From: JBFHIZ01 sp963666475 | GTDB lineage: Bacteria; Bacillota; Clostridia; Lachnospirales; Lachnospiraceae | Direction: 5' to 3' | Assembly: GCA_963666475.2 (NCBI GenBank) | Contig: CAXXJM010000001.1 | Coordinates: forward strand, 2,046,001 to 2,110,000 | DNA length: 64,000 nucleotides | Part shown: positions 53,603-63,982 of the stretch, piece after piece | Layout of the letters: each line of letters begins with the position of its first letter | Position numbering within the stretch: the first letter of the stretch is position 1 | The notes under the pieces: model-generated | Seen by the model: the letters and a program-made list of their open reading frames with translations, nothing else | What the model was told of the DNA's origin: nothing | Database searches by the model: none | Position numbers and translations under genes: made by a program

Positions 53603-54688
53603 GTGTTTATAAAATCATTGAAAATTGAAAATTATAGAAATTATAAAAGCGAAGAGATATTTTTTGATAAAGGGACTAATATATTATTTGGAGATAATGC
53701 CCAAGGGAAGACCAATATATTAGAATCTATTTTTTTGTCTGCAACTACAAAGTCTCACAAAGGAAGTAAATCAAAAGAAATCATTAGCTTTCAAGAAGAA
53801 GATGCAATAATTCAAACAGTTATCAGTAAAAAAGATATTGATTATAAAGTGAATATTTGCATTAGTAGAAATGAAAAAAGAGTAATTGCTATTAATAATC
53901 AAAAAGTTAAAAAAAATTCAGAACTTCTAGGTTTGTTAAATGTTGTACTTTTTTCTCCTGAGGATTTATCAATTATAAAAAATGGACCTTCAGAAAGAAG
54001 AGAATTTATAAACTTGGAATTATGTCAACTAGATAAAACATATTTATATAATTTAAATTATTATAATAAAATTGTAAGTCAAAGAAATAAATTATTAAAA
54101 GATATGTTCAATGATCCAAATTTGAAAAGCACTTTATCTATTTGGAATATGCAGCTATTATCTTATGGAATAAAGATAATTGAAAAAAGAAGAGAGTTTA
54201 TAAATGAACTAGGAGAAATTCTAGAAAAAATTCATTTTGATATAACAGGTGGTAAAGAAAGAATAAGAATTGAATATTTACCAAATGTATCAGAAGAAGA
54301 AATGAAAGATAAATTAGAATCAAATATTGAAAAAGATATGATATTGAGACAAACAACTGTTGGTCCTCATAGAGATGATATTGACTTTTATATCAATGAT
54401 AATAACGTGAGAAGTTTTGGTTCGCAAGGACAACAAAGAACAGTTGCTTTATCTTTAAAATTAGCAGAAATTGAGTTAGTTAAGAAAAAAATTAATGATA
54501 TGCCGATTTTATTATTGGATGATGTTTTATCAGAGTTGGATAGTAAAAGACAAGTTTATTTATTAGACTATTTAGGTGATATTCAAACAATCATTACTTG
54601 TACTGGTCTAGATGATTTTGTGAATGACCGATTTAAAATGGATAAAGTTTTTGAAGTGATTAATGGAACAGTAAAAAGTAACAATTAG
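53603..54688 (+). CDS. recF: DNA replication/repair protein RecF
   Basis: A 361-residue SMC-like ATPase. Walker A GDNAQGKTN near 31-39, signature SxGQQ in FGSQGQQRTVALSLKLAE (~275), and Walker B ILLLDDVLSELD (~305). GTG start with an AGGTGA site. Loads RecA at gaps with RecO and RecR. Confidence 0.96.
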   Translation: MFIKSLKIENYRNYKSEEIFFDKGTNILFGDNAQGKTNILESIFLSATTKSHKGSKSKEIISFQEEDAIIQTVISKKDIDYKVNICISRNEKRVIAINNQKVKKNSELLGLLNVVLFSPEDLSIIKNGPSERREFINLELCQLDKTYLYNLNYYNKIVSQRNKLLKDMFNDPNLKSTLSIWNMQLLSYGIKIIEKRREFINELGEILEKIHFDITGGKERIRIEYLPNVSEEEMKDKLESNIEKDMILRQTTVGPHRDDIDFYINDNNVRSFGSQGQQRTVALSLKLAEIELVKKKINDMPILLLDDVLSELDSKRQVYLLDYLGDIQTIITCTGLDDFVNDRFKMDKVFEVINGTVKSNN

Positions 54689-54703
54689 TTTAGGAGGAAA
54701 AAG

Positions 54704-56632
54704 ATGGCTACTGAATACGGTGCTGATCAAATACAAATATTAGAGGGGTTAGAAGCTGTTAGAAAAAGACCAGGTATGTATATTGGATCTACTTCAATAA
54801 GAGGACTTCACCACTTAGTTTATGAAATAGTAGATAATTCAATTGATGAAGCTTTGGCAGGATTTTGTACAGAAATTTTTGTACAAATTAATGAAGATAA
54901 TTCAGTTACAGTAATTGATAATGGTAGAGGTATTCCAATCGGAATTAATCAAAAAGCTGGTATACCAGCTGTAGAAGTAGTATTTACTGTACTTCATGCA
55001 GGTGGAAAATTTGGTGGTGGAGGATATAAAGTATCAGGTGGACTTCATGGTGTAGGTGCATCTGTAGTTAACGCGCTCTCAACATGGTTGGAAGTAGAAA
55101 TATGCAACGAAGGAAAAATTTACAAACAAAGATATGAAAGAGGAAAGGTAATGTATCCCCTAAAAGAAAGTGGAACATGTGCTGAACATAAAGTTGGAAC
55201 AAAAGTTACTTTTTTACCAGATCCAGAAATTTTTGAAGAAACAATTTATGATTTTGATATTTTAAAACAAAGATTAAGAGAAATGGCATTTTTAACAAAA
55301 TGTTTAAAAATTACATTAACAGATAAAAGAGAACAAAGAGAAAACGGAAAATATAAAGAAGAAAACTTTTATTATGAGGGTGGAATTAAAGAATTTGTTG
55401 CATACTTGAATAAAAGCAAAACAGAATTATATTCAGATGTTCTTTATTTTGAAGGAAAAAAAGATGATGTATATGTAGAAGTTGCACTTCAACATAATGA
55501 TTCTTATTCAGAAAGTTGTTATAGTTTTGTAAATAATATTAATACACCTGAAGGTGGAACGCATCTAACAGGGTATAAAAATGCAATTACAAAAACATTC
55601 AATGATTATGCAAGAAAAGCAAAGCTTTTGAAAGACAATGAAGAAAATTTGTCTGGTGAAGATATAAGAGAAGGACTTGCCACAATTGTTAGTGTTAAAA
55701 TTGAAAATCCTCAATTTGAAGGACAGACGAAACAAAAGCTAGGAAATTCGGAAGCAAGAGGAGCCGTTGAGAATGTCGTTGGAGAACAATTAAAATACTA
55801 TTTAGAGCAAAATCCATCGATAGCAAGAATTATTTGTGAAAAATCGATTCAATCTCAGCGTGCAAGAAACGCAGCACGTAAAGCAAGAGATTTAACAAGA
55901 AGAAAATCTGCATTAGATGGTATGGCTTTGCCAGGTAAATTAGCAGATTGTTCAGATAAAACTCCAGAAAATTGTGAAATATATATTGTAGAAGGGGATT
56001 CCGCTGGTGGAAGTGCAAAAACTGCAAGAGACCGTGCAACGCAGGCAATTTTACCGCTTCGCGGAAAAATTCTAAATGTAGAAAAAGCTAGAATTGATCG
56101 TATATTCTCAAATGCAGAAATTAAAACAATGATTACAGCATTTGGAACAGGAATAAATGAAGATTTTGATATATCAAAACTACGTTATCACAAAATTATT
56201 GTAATGACTGATGCAGATGTTGATGGAGCACATATTTCTACATTATTACTTACTTTCTTGTATCGATTTATGCCAGAATTAATTAAGCAAGGATATGTAT
56301 ATCTTGCTCAACCACCACTTTATAAACTAGAAAAAAACAAAAAAGTTTGGTATGCATATTCGGATGAAGAACTTAGTCAAATTTTGGATGAAGTAGGAAG
56401 AGATCAGGCAAATAAAATTCAGAGATATAAAGGTCTTGGAGAAATGGATGCAGATCAGTTATGGGAAACAACGATGAATCCAGAACAGAGAGTATTATTA
56501 AAAGTTGTTATGGACGAAGAAGCTGAGTCAGAAGTAGATCTAACTTTTAATACTTTAATGGGTGACAAAGTTGAACCAAGAAGAGAATTTATTGAAGCAA
56601 ATGCCAAATATGTAAAGAATTTAGATATATAA
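54704..56632 (+). CDS. gyrB: DNA gyrase subunit B
   Basis: 642 residues. GHKL ATPase: EIVDNSIDEA (~41), DNGRGIP (~77), and GGLHGVGASVVNALS (~114-128). TOPRIM: EGDSAGGSAK (~427) and DADVDGAHI (~504). C-terminal QRYKGLGEMDADQLW (~575). Preceded by GGAGG. Supplies negative supercoiling with GyrA, encoded next. Confidence 0.98.
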   Translation: MATEYGADQIQILEGLEAVRKRPGMYIGSTSIRGLHHLVYEIVDNSIDEALAGFCTEIFVQINEDNSVTVIDNGRGIPIGINQKAGIPAVEVVFTVLHAGGKFGGGGYKVSGGLHGVGASVVNALSTWLEVEICNEGKIYKQRYERGKVMYPLKESGTCAEHKVGTKVTFLPDPEIFEETIYDFDILKQRLREMAFLTKCLKITLTDKREQRENGKYKEENFYYEGGIKEFVAYLNKSKTELYSDVLYFEGKKDDVYVEVALQHNDSYSESCYSFVNNINTPEGGTHLTGYKNAITKTFNDYARKAKLLKDNEENLSGEDIREGLATIVSVKIENPQFEGQTKQKLGNSEARGAVENVVGEQLKYYLEQNPSIARIICEKSIQSQRARNAARKARDLTRRKSALDGMALPGKLADCSDKTPENCEIYIVEGDSAGGSAKTARDRATQAILPLRGKILNVEKARIDRIFSNAEIKTMITAFGTGINEDFDISKLRYHKIIVMTDADVDGAHISTLLLTFLYRFMPELIKQGYVYLAQPPLYKLEKNKKVWYAYSDEELSQILDEVGRDQANKIQRYKGLGEMDADQLWETTMNPEQRVLLKVVMDEEAESEVDLTFNTLMGDKVEPRREFIEANAKYVKNLDI

Positions 56633-56658
56633 TTTGTTAAATTTACAAATGAAAAAAA

Positions 56659-56671
56659 GCTGCAAAGCAGC
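56659..56671 (+). promoter_or_regulatory. Small hairpin before gyrA
   Basis: GCTGC-AAA-GCAGC lies 16 nt before gyrA, just upstream of its GGAG ribosome site. It could modulate translation or mark an RNA end; no T-tract is present. Confidence 0.35.
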
Positions 56672-56686
56672 GGAATGGAGTCTTAA

Positions 56687-59212
56687 ATGGAAGACAATAT
56701 TTTTGATCAGATACACGAGATCGATTTAAAGAAAACCATGGAAAAATCATATATTGATTATGCGATGAGTGTTATTGCGTCTAGAGCTTTACCGGATGTA
56801 AGAGATGGATTAAAACCAGTACAACGACGTATTTTATTTTCTATGATAGAACTAAACAATGGACCCAATAAACCTCACAGAAAGTGTGCACGTATTGTTG
56901 GTGATACTATGGGTAAATATCATCCTCATGGTGACTCATCTATTTATGGTTCACTTGTAAACATGGCACAACCATGGTCAACAAGATATCCACTTGTAGA
57001 TGGACATGGAAATTTTGGTTCCGTGGACGGTGATGGCGCAGCTGCAATGCGATATACGGAAGCAAGATTAACTAAGATATCAATGCAAATGCTTGCAGAT
57101 ATAAACAAAGACACTGTAATTTTTAGTCCTAACTTCGACGAGACAGAAAAAGAACCTACCGTTCTTCCAAGTAGATATCCAAATTTACTTGTAAACGGTA
57201 CAACAGGAATTGCAGTAGGTATGGCTACAAATATTCCTCCTCATAATCTAAGAGAAGTAACTTCTGCTGTTGTAAAGATTATTGACAATCAGATATTAGA
57301 AAACAGAAGTACAGAAATAGAAGAATTACTTGATATTATAAAAGCGCCGGATTTTCCTACTGGAGGAATTATCTTAGGTACTTCAGGAAGTGAAGAAGCC
57401 TATCGTACAGGAAGAGGAAAAGTACGTGTACGTGCCGTAACAAATATTGAGACGATGCCAAATGGTAAGAATAGAATTATTGTAACAGAATTACCATATA
57501 TGGTAAATAAAGCAAAACTAATCGAAAAAATTGCAGAATTACACAAACTGAAAAAAATTGATGGTATTACAGATCTTAGAGACGAATCAAACCGAGAAGG
57601 AATGAGAGTTGTCGTTGAATTAAGACGTGATGTCAATGCGAATGTAGTATTAAATAAATTGTATAAACATACTCAAATGCAAGATACATTTGGTATTATT
57701 ATGCTTGCTTTGGTAAATAATGAACCAAAAGTACTTAATTTGAAAGATATGCTTGTTCACTACTTAGATCATCAAAAGGATGTAGTAACAAGAAGAACAA
57801 AATATGATTTAAATAAGGCAGAAGAAAGAGATCACATATTACAAGGTCTGTTGATTGCATTAGATTTTATAGATGAAGTAATTAAAATTATGAGATCTAG
57901 CCAAACAACAGCAATTGCAAAAGAAAGATTGATTGAGAGATTTGGTTTATCAGAAGTACAGGCTCAAGCAATTGCAGATATGCGTCTTCGTGCATTGACT
58001 GGATTAGAAAGAGAAAAATTGGAAAAAGAGCATGAAGATTTGGTGGTTCGCATTGCCGAACTGAAATTAATCTTGGGAGATGAAAATGTTCTTTTAAATT
58101 TAATACGAGAAGAGTTAAATGAAATTACAGATAAGTTTTCGGATGAAAGAAGAAGTCAAATTGGATATGATGAATTTGATATTTCTATGGAAGATATGAT
58201 ACCAAATGAAAACGTAATTTTTGCTATGACTAATTTGGGATATATCAAACGTATGACAGTTGATAATTTTAAGAGTCAAAACAGGGGTGGACGTGGAATA
58301 AAAGGAATGAATACTATTGATGAAGACTATATAGAAGATCTTCTCATGGCAAATACTCATAGTTTTATATATTTCTTTACAAACTTCGGAAGAGTGTATA
58401 GCCTAAAAGGATATGAAATTCCAGAAGCAAGCAGAACATCAAGAGGTGTTGCAATTATAAATTTATTGCAATTAAATCCAGGTGAAAAAATATCTGCAAT
58501 AATTCCAATAAAAGAGTTTGAAGATAATAAAAACTTATTTATGGTTACCAAATCAGGAACAGTTAAAAAGACCTCTCTATCCGAATATGAAAAAATCAGA
58601 AAAAATGGTCTCGCAGCGATTACACTACGAGATGATGATGAATTGATTGAAGTAAAAATTACGGACAAAGATACAGATATTTTCTTAGTAACAAAGAAAG
58701 GAAAATGTATCCGTTTCAAAGAAGATGATGTACGTACGATTGGAAGAACTTCTATTGGTGTAAAAGGAATGGAATTGGATATTGATGATGAAATTGTAGG
58801 AATGCAATTAGATCATCAGGGAGATTCTTTATTAATTGTATCAGAAAAAGGAATTGGAAAAAGAACTGTCCTAGAAGAATTTAAAATTCAAAATCGTGGT
58901 GGAAAAGGTGTTAAATGTTATAAAATCACCGAAAAAACAGGAGATGTTGTAGGAGTAAAAGCTGTAACAGATGATAATGAAATCATGATGATAACGTCTG
59001 AAGGAATTATTATTATCATTCGTATGGAAGAAGTATCTACACTAAGTAGAATTACATCCGGTGTAAAATTAATCAACCTAGATGAAAATGTTAAAGTAGC
59101 ACAAATTGCAAAAGTCCGAGAAAAAATATCAGATGGAACGGAAGAATTTGAAGAAATAACAGAAGAAGCAATAAGTGAAGCCGAAGACATTCATGAAGAA
59201 ATAAATGAATAA
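56687..59212 (+). CDS. gyrA: DNA gyrase subunit A
   Basis: 841 residues. Breakage-reunion domain with catalytic Tyr in AAMRYTEARL (~125), quinolone-determining HPHGDSSIYGS (~82-92, Ser wild-type-like at the usual position), and a C-terminal six-bladed beta-pinwheel with GyrA-box QNRGGRG (~525). Extended acidic tail (EEFEEITEEAISEAED). It ends the replication cluster. Confidence 0.98.
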   Translation: MEDNIFDQIHEIDLKKTMEKSYIDYAMSVIASRALPDVRDGLKPVQRRILFSMIELNNGPNKPHRKCARIVGDTMGKYHPHGDSSIYGSLVNMAQPWSTRYPLVDGHGNFGSVDGDGAAAMRYTEARLTKISMQMLADINKDTVIFSPNFDETEKEPTVLPSRYPNLLVNGTTGIAVGMATNIPPHNLREVTSAVVKIIDNQILENRSTEIEELLDIIKAPDFPTGGIILGTSGSEEAYRTGRGKVRVRAVTNIETMPNGKNRIIVTELPYMVNKAKLIEKIAELHKLKKIDGITDLRDESNREGMRVVVELRRDVNANVVLNKLYKHTQMQDTFGIIMLALVNNEPKVLNLKDMLVHYLDHQKDVVTRRTKYDLNKAEERDHILQGLLIALDFIDEVIKIMRSSQTTAIAKERLIERFGLSEVQAQAIADMRLRALTGLEREKLEKEHEDLVVRIAELKLILGDENVLLNLIREELNEITDKFSDERRSQIGYDEFDISMEDMIPNENVIFAMTNLGYIKRMTVDNFKSQNRGGRGIKGMNTIDEDYIEDLLMANTHSFIYFFTNFGRVYSLKGYEIPEASRTSRGVAIINLLQLNPGEKISAIIPIKEFEDNKNLFMVTKSGTVKKTSLSEYEKIRKNGLAAITLRDDDELIEVKITDKDTDIFLVTKKGKCIRFKEDDVRTIGRTSIGVKGMELDIDDEIVGMQLDHQGDSLLIVSEKGIGKRTVLEEFKIQNRGGKGVKCYKITEKTGDVVGVKAVTDDNEIMMITSEGIIIIIRMEEVSTLSRITSGVKLINLDENVKVAQIAKVREKISDGTEEFEEITEEAISEAEDIHEEINE

Positions 59213-59221
59213 TAGTAAGAA

Positions 59222-59255
59222 AAGGTCTGTATAAGTAGTTATACAGACCTTTTTA
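59222..59255 (+). terminator. Terminator of gyrA
   Basis: AAGGTCTGTATA and TATACAGACCTT form a 12-bp stem with a 6-nt loop, followed by TTTTATAT. It closes the dnaA-gyrA cluster. Confidence 0.92.
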
Positions 59256-59334
59256 TATAAAGAGAACGTTGACAAAAAAAATATATTGTGTTATTGTACT
59301 AATATGTTAATACAAATAGAAAAGGGGAGAATTT

Positions 59335-60291
59335 ATGAATAGTAATACAAACAAAAAGTATAATATTGCTTATGAAATATGGAGATTAATTTATCCAATT
59401 ATTGTTTACTTTGCAATTAATACTATTTTATTGATTGGATTTATGGTTAAGTTTTTTAGCGATATATCAAATGCATTTACATTGGATGATTATATGAATC
59501 CTACGATTTTAACAGAACAATTAAGCATTTTTACATCAGAATATGGACTAATTTCAACAATAGTATCATCAATCATTACCTTATTCGTTTTCATTCCATT
59601 ATTCATTTTTGATGATAGAAAATCAAAAAAAATGGGAGAATATGTAAAATATAATCTTCCAAGGGCAATTAAGTGGGTTCTTGTTGTTATATTAGCTTTT
59701 TCATCTTGTTTGAGCTTAAATTTAATTATTAGTATTTCTGGAATCACACAATATTCAGAAGGATTTGAAGCAGTAAGCGATTTGATTTACAACAGTAGTT
59801 TTTTAACTCAATTTATTGCAACGGTAATAGCTGCGCCAATAACAGAAGAATTTTTAGTTAGAGGTCTTATTTACAAGAGAATGAGGAGATGGGCACCAGC
59901 TCTTGCCTCAGCAATTATATCAGCAGCATTGTTCGGAGTGATCCACGGAAATTTAGTACAGTTTGTTTATGCATTTATAATAGGAATGATATTGGCCTTG
60001 ATATATGAAAAAACAAAAACGATATGGATACCGATATTATTTCACCTAGTTGCTAATTTTGTGTCAATTTTGATTTCAAATATAGAATTTATAAATGAAG
60101 CATTTAATTCGGAAATTGTTACTTATATTACAGTTGGTATAACTACAATTTCAATGGTAATTATTGTAGTATATTTCATTCGATCAAAAACAGTTGCAGG
60201 AACAAGGATGGAAGGAACATTAGAAACAACTCTAAACACTCAAATGGAAATACAAAGAAAAGAAATGGAATATAACAATCATAGTAATTAA
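59335..60291 (+). CDS. CPBP family intramembrane metalloprotease
   Basis: 318 residues, about seven or eight membrane spans. Abi/CPBP motifs: EEFLVRGLIYKRMR (EExxxR, ~178), FGVIHGN (~206), and FHLVANFVS (~240) supply the Glu and His residues. Relatives cleave prenylated or transmembrane substrates, or aid bacteriocin self-immunity. Own promoter-like TTGACA at 59270. GGGGAGA upstream of ATG. Substrate unknown. Confidence 0.88.
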   Translation: MNSNTNKKYNIAYEIWRLIYPIIVYFAINTILLIGFMVKFFSDISNAFTLDDYMNPTILTEQLSIFTSEYGLISTIVSSIITLFVFIPLFIFDDRKSKKMGEYVKYNLPRAIKWVLVVILAFSSCLSLNLIISISGITQYSEGFEAVSDLIYNSSFLTQFIATVIAAPITEEFLVRGLIYKRMRRWAPALASAIISAALFGVIHGNLVQFVYAFIIGMILALIYEKTKTIWIPILFHLVANFVSILISNIEFINEAFNSEIVTYITVGITTISMVIIVVYFIRSKTVAGTRMEGTLETTLNTQMEIQRKEMEYNNHSN

Positions 60292-60323
60292 AAAAAAGAC
60301 TCGATTAATATCGAGTCTTTTTC
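60291..60323. terminator. Bidirectional terminator between the CPBP gene and yjfB
   Basis: AAAGACTCGAT (60295-60305) and ATCGAGTCTTT (60310-60320) form an 11-bp stem with A-rich and T-rich flanks. Confidence 0.92.
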
Positions 60324-60326
60324 GTA

Positions 60327-60503
60327 TTACAGTCGAATATCTATTGTACCACCTAAATTTGGAGTTGGAACAGAATTAATCATACTTGCAATTCCTTGTC
60401 CTACCATTTCAGCAGTGTCCATAGATTTTCCTAACATTGCCGTACCTACTTGGTTGGCCAATGTGAACTGTGACATGTTTGAAGCTACTGCAGCAATATC
60501 CAT
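60327..60503 (-). CDS. YjfB family putative motility protein
   Basis: 58 residues, found by reading the minus strand: MDIAAVASNMSQFTLANQVG, then the pattern MLGKSMDTAEMVGQG and the ending PNLGGTIDIRL. This matches the YjfB family (small, often in flagellated Firmicutes). GGAG lies 8 nt before the ATG. Function is not established; convergent with the CPBP gene. Confidence 0.85.
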   Translation of the reverse strand: MDIAAVASNMSQFTLANQVGTAMLGKSMDTAEMVGQGIASMINSVPTPNLGGTIDIRL

Positions 60504-60701
60504 ATCATCACTCCTTTTCTATGTGTAATAACATATCGTCATATCGGGTAATTACTTTAGATGTGTCATATTATATGTATATTATAGCGACTCAAAAAAA
60601 AAATACAATTAAAAAAATATTAAATCTTTATTTACATACCAATTTAAGGTAAACTTAGAACTATACATAAACTAGCAATGAAAATGAAAAGTGAGACTTG
60701 A

Positions 60702-62162
60702 ATGGAAAATGAAGTAATCTATCAACAAAACAAATGGAAAAGTTATCTAATATTCGCAATTTCTTGCATTATTACGTTTTGCATCTTATATGTTAACAAA
60801 GGAAAATCCATTCTTTACGTAGCAATAGTGTTAGATTTATTTCTGTATGCATGGTTTTATTTTAATAATAGAAAAATAAAATCAGAAACATGGTTTTATT
60901 TAATTACTATTTTCTTAAGTGGCATTTCAACGATTTTAACAATGAATCAAATACTAATTCAAATGTCGATTGTTGTTATCCTTATATTATTTGTAAGTGT
61001 TGTTATTTACGAACTATTCGATGAAGAAAAGTGGGAAACAAAAGAATACTTTATTCAATTAACAGCAATTTTACTCGAAATTATTAAAGAATTTCACACA
61101 CCTATATCAGATCAAATGAAAAACAAGAGCGAAAAAAAAATAAGAGCTGTAGAAGTTTCGACCATTCTATTTTTCACAACATTATTTATTATTTCAATAG
61201 GACTGAATCGTCCAGAATTATACTCTACAGAACTGGAGTCTCTAAAAACTCTTTTATTAGGGAAACAATTAATTAATACAATTCTTTGTATATCAGGAAT
61301 ATATTTTTTTCTTTATTTATTTATGAACAGATCACAGAAAATAGAAAATGAGAAAGAATATAAAGAAGAAAAGGGGTATAGTAGTTATACAACGACCTTT
61401 CTGTTAGGAATCTTATCGTGCATCTATTTAATTTTTAATATATTTCAGATTTACTTGATGATAAGAGAAAAGTGGGATATTCCATACGGATATACTTATT
61501 CAGATTTTATTATTAAAGACAGCACATTGTTGTTTGTATTATGTATTTTAAATTTTTTATTGCTTGCTTTTTGTCATGATCATTACGCAAAGTCATGGAT
61601 AAAAAAATCCGCAATGCTCTTAATCGTAGTTTCGACATATATAAAATTATTTACAAGTTCAATTATGATTATTAACTATGTAAGTTCATATCATCTGACT
61701 ACAAAAAGATTTGTTTTTATATGGATGATATTGATGTTAATATTTATCAATACGGGAATGTTAATACAGGTATGGAAAGAAGAATTTTACTTGTTTCGCT
61801 ATACGGTAGTTGTCGCTGTATTTTTCTTTATTATTCTTTCCTATTGTAAACCAGATTTTCTAATTGCAAAGTATAATATTAACATAATGGTTGAAGAAGC
61901 TAAAAAATCAAATGATAGAACATATTACTATCAGGATTTTGATTATGTTTATACATTGAGCCCAGATATTATTCCAGCACTACGTGATTTTGTAGAAGAA
62001 AAACAGATAGAATATTTTTTACCTGACGAACAAGATACTATAAAAGAAAGTTTGTATACATACATTGATACATGGGATACAGAAATAGAAAATAAATTTA
62101 GTCTTGCTAAGTATCAAGCAGAACTTGATGTATTATATTTAAAGGAGTTACAAAATTGGTAA
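60702..62162 (+). CDS. DUF4173-like polytopic membrane protein
   Basis: 486 residues with about eleven or twelve spans. The C-terminal block is the best family cue: LTTKRFVFIWMILMLIFIN and the next stretch YLFRYTVVVAVFFFIILSY, ending in CKPDFLIAKYNI; after it comes a soluble tail (~395-486) with YYYQDFDYVYTLSPDIIPAL. I assign DUF4173/DUF4153 on that pattern. The last codons overlap the TTG start of the following gene. Confidence 0.6.
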   Translation: MENEVIYQQNKWKSYLIFAISCIITFCILYVNKGKSILYVAIVLDLFLYAWFYFNNRKIKSETWFYLITIFLSGISTILTMNQILIQMSIVVILILFVSVVIYELFDEEKWETKEYFIQLTAILLEIIKEFHTPISDQMKNKSEKKIRAVEVSTILFFTTLFIISIGLNRPELYSTELESLKTLLLGKQLINTILCISGIYFFLYLFMNRSQKIENEKEYKEEKGYSSYTTTFLLGILSCIYLIFNIFQIYLMIREKWDIPYGYTYSDFIIKDSTLLFVLCILNFLLLAFCHDHYAKSWIKKSAMLLIVVSTYIKLFTSSIMIINYVSSYHLTTKRFVFIWMILMLIFINTGMLIQVWKEEFYLFRYTVVVAVFFFIILSYCKPDFLIAKYNINIMVEEAKKSNDRTYYYQDFDYVYTLSPDIIPALRDFVEEKQIEYFLPDEQDTIKESLYTYIDTWDTEIENKFSLAKYQAELDVLYLKELQNW

Positions 62163-62923
62163 TTTCAGAAGAAGAAAAACAATCTTTTAAAGATGCATGC
62201 GAAAAAATTTGTGGAAAAGAAAGAGAACGATCAACAATAGGAACGTTGTCAGAAAAAACTATGCATGCGGTACTCAAAAATTATATTATGCCCAAAGAGG
62301 AGTATCATGAAGTATTATGTGGAAAATATGTAGCAGACATATTATATGAAGGAGAGGTAATTGAAATTCAAACAGCAGGATTTGATCGATTACGAAATAA
62401 ATTAAATGAATTTTTAAAAACATATGATGTGACAATTGTATATCCGATACCAAGAGAAAAATGGATCAATTGGATCAATGAAGAATCTGGAGAACTGAAA
62501 GAAAGAAGAAAATCTCCCAAAAAAGGAAGTAGATATGATTGTTTCCATGAATTATACAAAATTAAAATGTATTTAAATCACCCGAATTTACATCTAAGAC
62601 TAATGATGATTGATACAGAGGAATATCGCATCGCAAATGGATGGAGTAAGGATGGAAAACGCGGATCAACTCGTTTTGATAGGATTCCACTCCAAATTGC
62701 AGAAGATTTATACATTAATACTGTCGAAGAATATGCACTATTTATTCCAGAAGAACTAACAAAAGATTTTACATCGAAGGATTATAAAAGATGTACAAAA
62801 CTAACGCAGAAGAATGCGCAGACAGGGTTGCATATTCTTAATTATTTAAATGTAGTAGAAAGAATAGGAAAATCAGGAAATAGTTTTATATACCAAAGAA
62901 CAGTATCAAATAAAAGTACGTAA
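62156..62923 (+). CDS. Unrecognised protein, nuclease-like motif and winged-helix-like C-terminus
   Basis: 255 residues; starts at TTG 62156 within the end of the previous gene, with GGAG 8 nt upstream (coupled). I do not recognise the family. Residues ~50-95 read EVLCGKYVADILYEGEVIEIQTAGFD, then FLKTYDVTIVYP; the D...E-x-Q pattern recalls some PD-(D/E)XK nucleases. ~95-150 is charged (RRKSPKKGSRYDCF). ~205-250 looks like a winged helix (CTKLTQKNAQTGLHILNYLNVVERIGKSGN region). Function not known. Confidence 0.55.
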   Translation: MVISEEEKQSFKDACEKICGKERERSTIGTLSEKTMHAVLKNYIMPKEEYHEVLCGKYVADILYEGEVIEIQTAGFDRLRNKLNEFLKTYDVTIVYPIPREKWINWINEESGELKERRKSPKKGSRYDCFHELYKIKMYLNHPNLHLRLMMIDTEEYRIANGWSKDGKRGSTRFDRIPLQIAEDLYINTVEEYALFIPEELTKDFTSKDYKRCTKLTQKNAQTGLHILNYLNVVERIGKSGNSFIYQRTVSNKST

Positions 62924-62955
62924 TAGCGTAACATGTGAAAGGAATGATTAATAAT

Positions 62956-63711
62956 ATGAAAGCAATATCATGGAATGTAAATGGAATAAGAGCATGTGTT
63001 CAAAAGGGATTTTTAGATTTCTTTAATGAAATAGATGCTGATTTTTTTGCAATACAAGAAACGAAACTACAGGAAGGACAAATTGAACTGGATTTGCCTG
63101 GTTATTATCAATATTGGAATTATGCAGAAAAGAAGGGATATTCTGGTACGGCTGTTTTTGCAAAGAAAGAAGCGGAACATGTACAATATGGAATTGGAAT
63201 AAAAGAACACGATATGGAAGGAAGAGTAATTACACTTTCTTATCCAGAGTATTATTTTATTACAGTATATACTCCAAATTCAAAACGCGAATTGGAAAGG
63301 CTATCATATAGAATGGAATGGGAAGATGCATTTCGTGAATATGTAAAAAAATTAAATCAATCAAAACCGGTAATCATTTGTGGGGATTTAAATGTTGCAC
63401 ATAAAGAAATTGATTTAAAAAATGATAAAACAAATCATAATAGTGCGGGATTTACTGATCAAGAGAGAGAAAAAATGACTATATTAATAGAAAATGGATT
63501 TATCGACTCTTTCCGATATTTTTATCCTGATTTGGAAGATGTTTATTCTTGGTGGTCGTATATGTTTAAGGCAAGGGAAAAAAATACTGGGTGGAGAATT
63601 GATTATTTTCTGGTTACAGAAGATATGAAAGATTGTATAAAAGATGCGAAGATTCATACAGAAATTTTGGGAAGTGATCACTGTCCAGTAGAACTAGATT
63701 TTACTGTTTAA
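62956..63711 (+). CDS. xth: Exodeoxyribonuclease III
   Basis: 251 residues from ATG 62956, matching family N-termini (MKAISWNVNGIRACVQKGF). Metal and catalytic residues: Glu in QETKLQ (~36), Tyr in TVYTPNS (~103), DLNVAHKEIDL (~144-154), and GSDHCPVEL at the C-terminus with the His. AP endonuclease/3'-5' exonuclease for base excision repair. 32 nt after the preceding gene. Confidence 0.95.
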   Translation: MKAISWNVNGIRACVQKGFLDFFNEIDADFFAIQETKLQEGQIELDLPGYYQYWNYAEKKGYSGTAVFAKKEAEHVQYGIGIKEHDMEGRVITLSYPEYYFITVYTPNSKRELERLSYRMEWEDAFREYVKKLNQSKPVIICGDLNVAHKEIDLKNDKTNHNSAGFTDQEREKMTILIENGFIDSFRYFYPDLEDVYSWWSYMFKAREKNTGWRIDYFLVTEDMKDCIKDAKIHTEILGSDHCPVELDFTV

Positions 63712-63742
63712 TGAGCGCAAAAATAGAAGGAAAGAGAATTTC

Positions 63743-63982
63743 TTATTTATATTCTTTTGATTCATAATGTGTGTGTAGTCTTTCTGCATTTTTTGTGTAA
63801 CCAATTGTTTCAAATTCAATGGTCTCTGGTGAACTATTTTGAATAGAATTTTGAAGTAATTGTTCAAAGCCCGAAGATTTCTTCTTCTTTTTTTCATCTT
63901 TTTTCTTTTCTAAAGAAGATTTTGATTTTGGAATCACCATAACAGATTGCACATTTGCTAGACTGATAGGAGAATGTTCCAT
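63743..63982 (-). CDS. Small lysine-rich hypothetical protein
   Basis: About 79 residues from ATG 63982 (AAGGGTG upstream; a GTG at 63991 is in frame). N-terminus MEHSPISLANVQSVMVIPKS, then a KKKDEKKKKKSSG linker (~25-37) and a helical FEQLLQNSIQN segment. Composition suggests a disordered regulatory or nucleic-acid-interacting protein. I cannot name the family. Confidence 0.5.
   Translation of the reverse strand: MEHSPISLANVQSVMVIPKSKSSLEKKKDEKKKKKSSGFEQLLQNSIQNSSPETIEFETIGYTKNAERLHTHYESKEYK

Noticed and set aside
58262..58300. GyrA-box QNRGGRG as an unusual variant
   Set aside because: The Asn form is, as I recall, normal in Firmicute GyrA.
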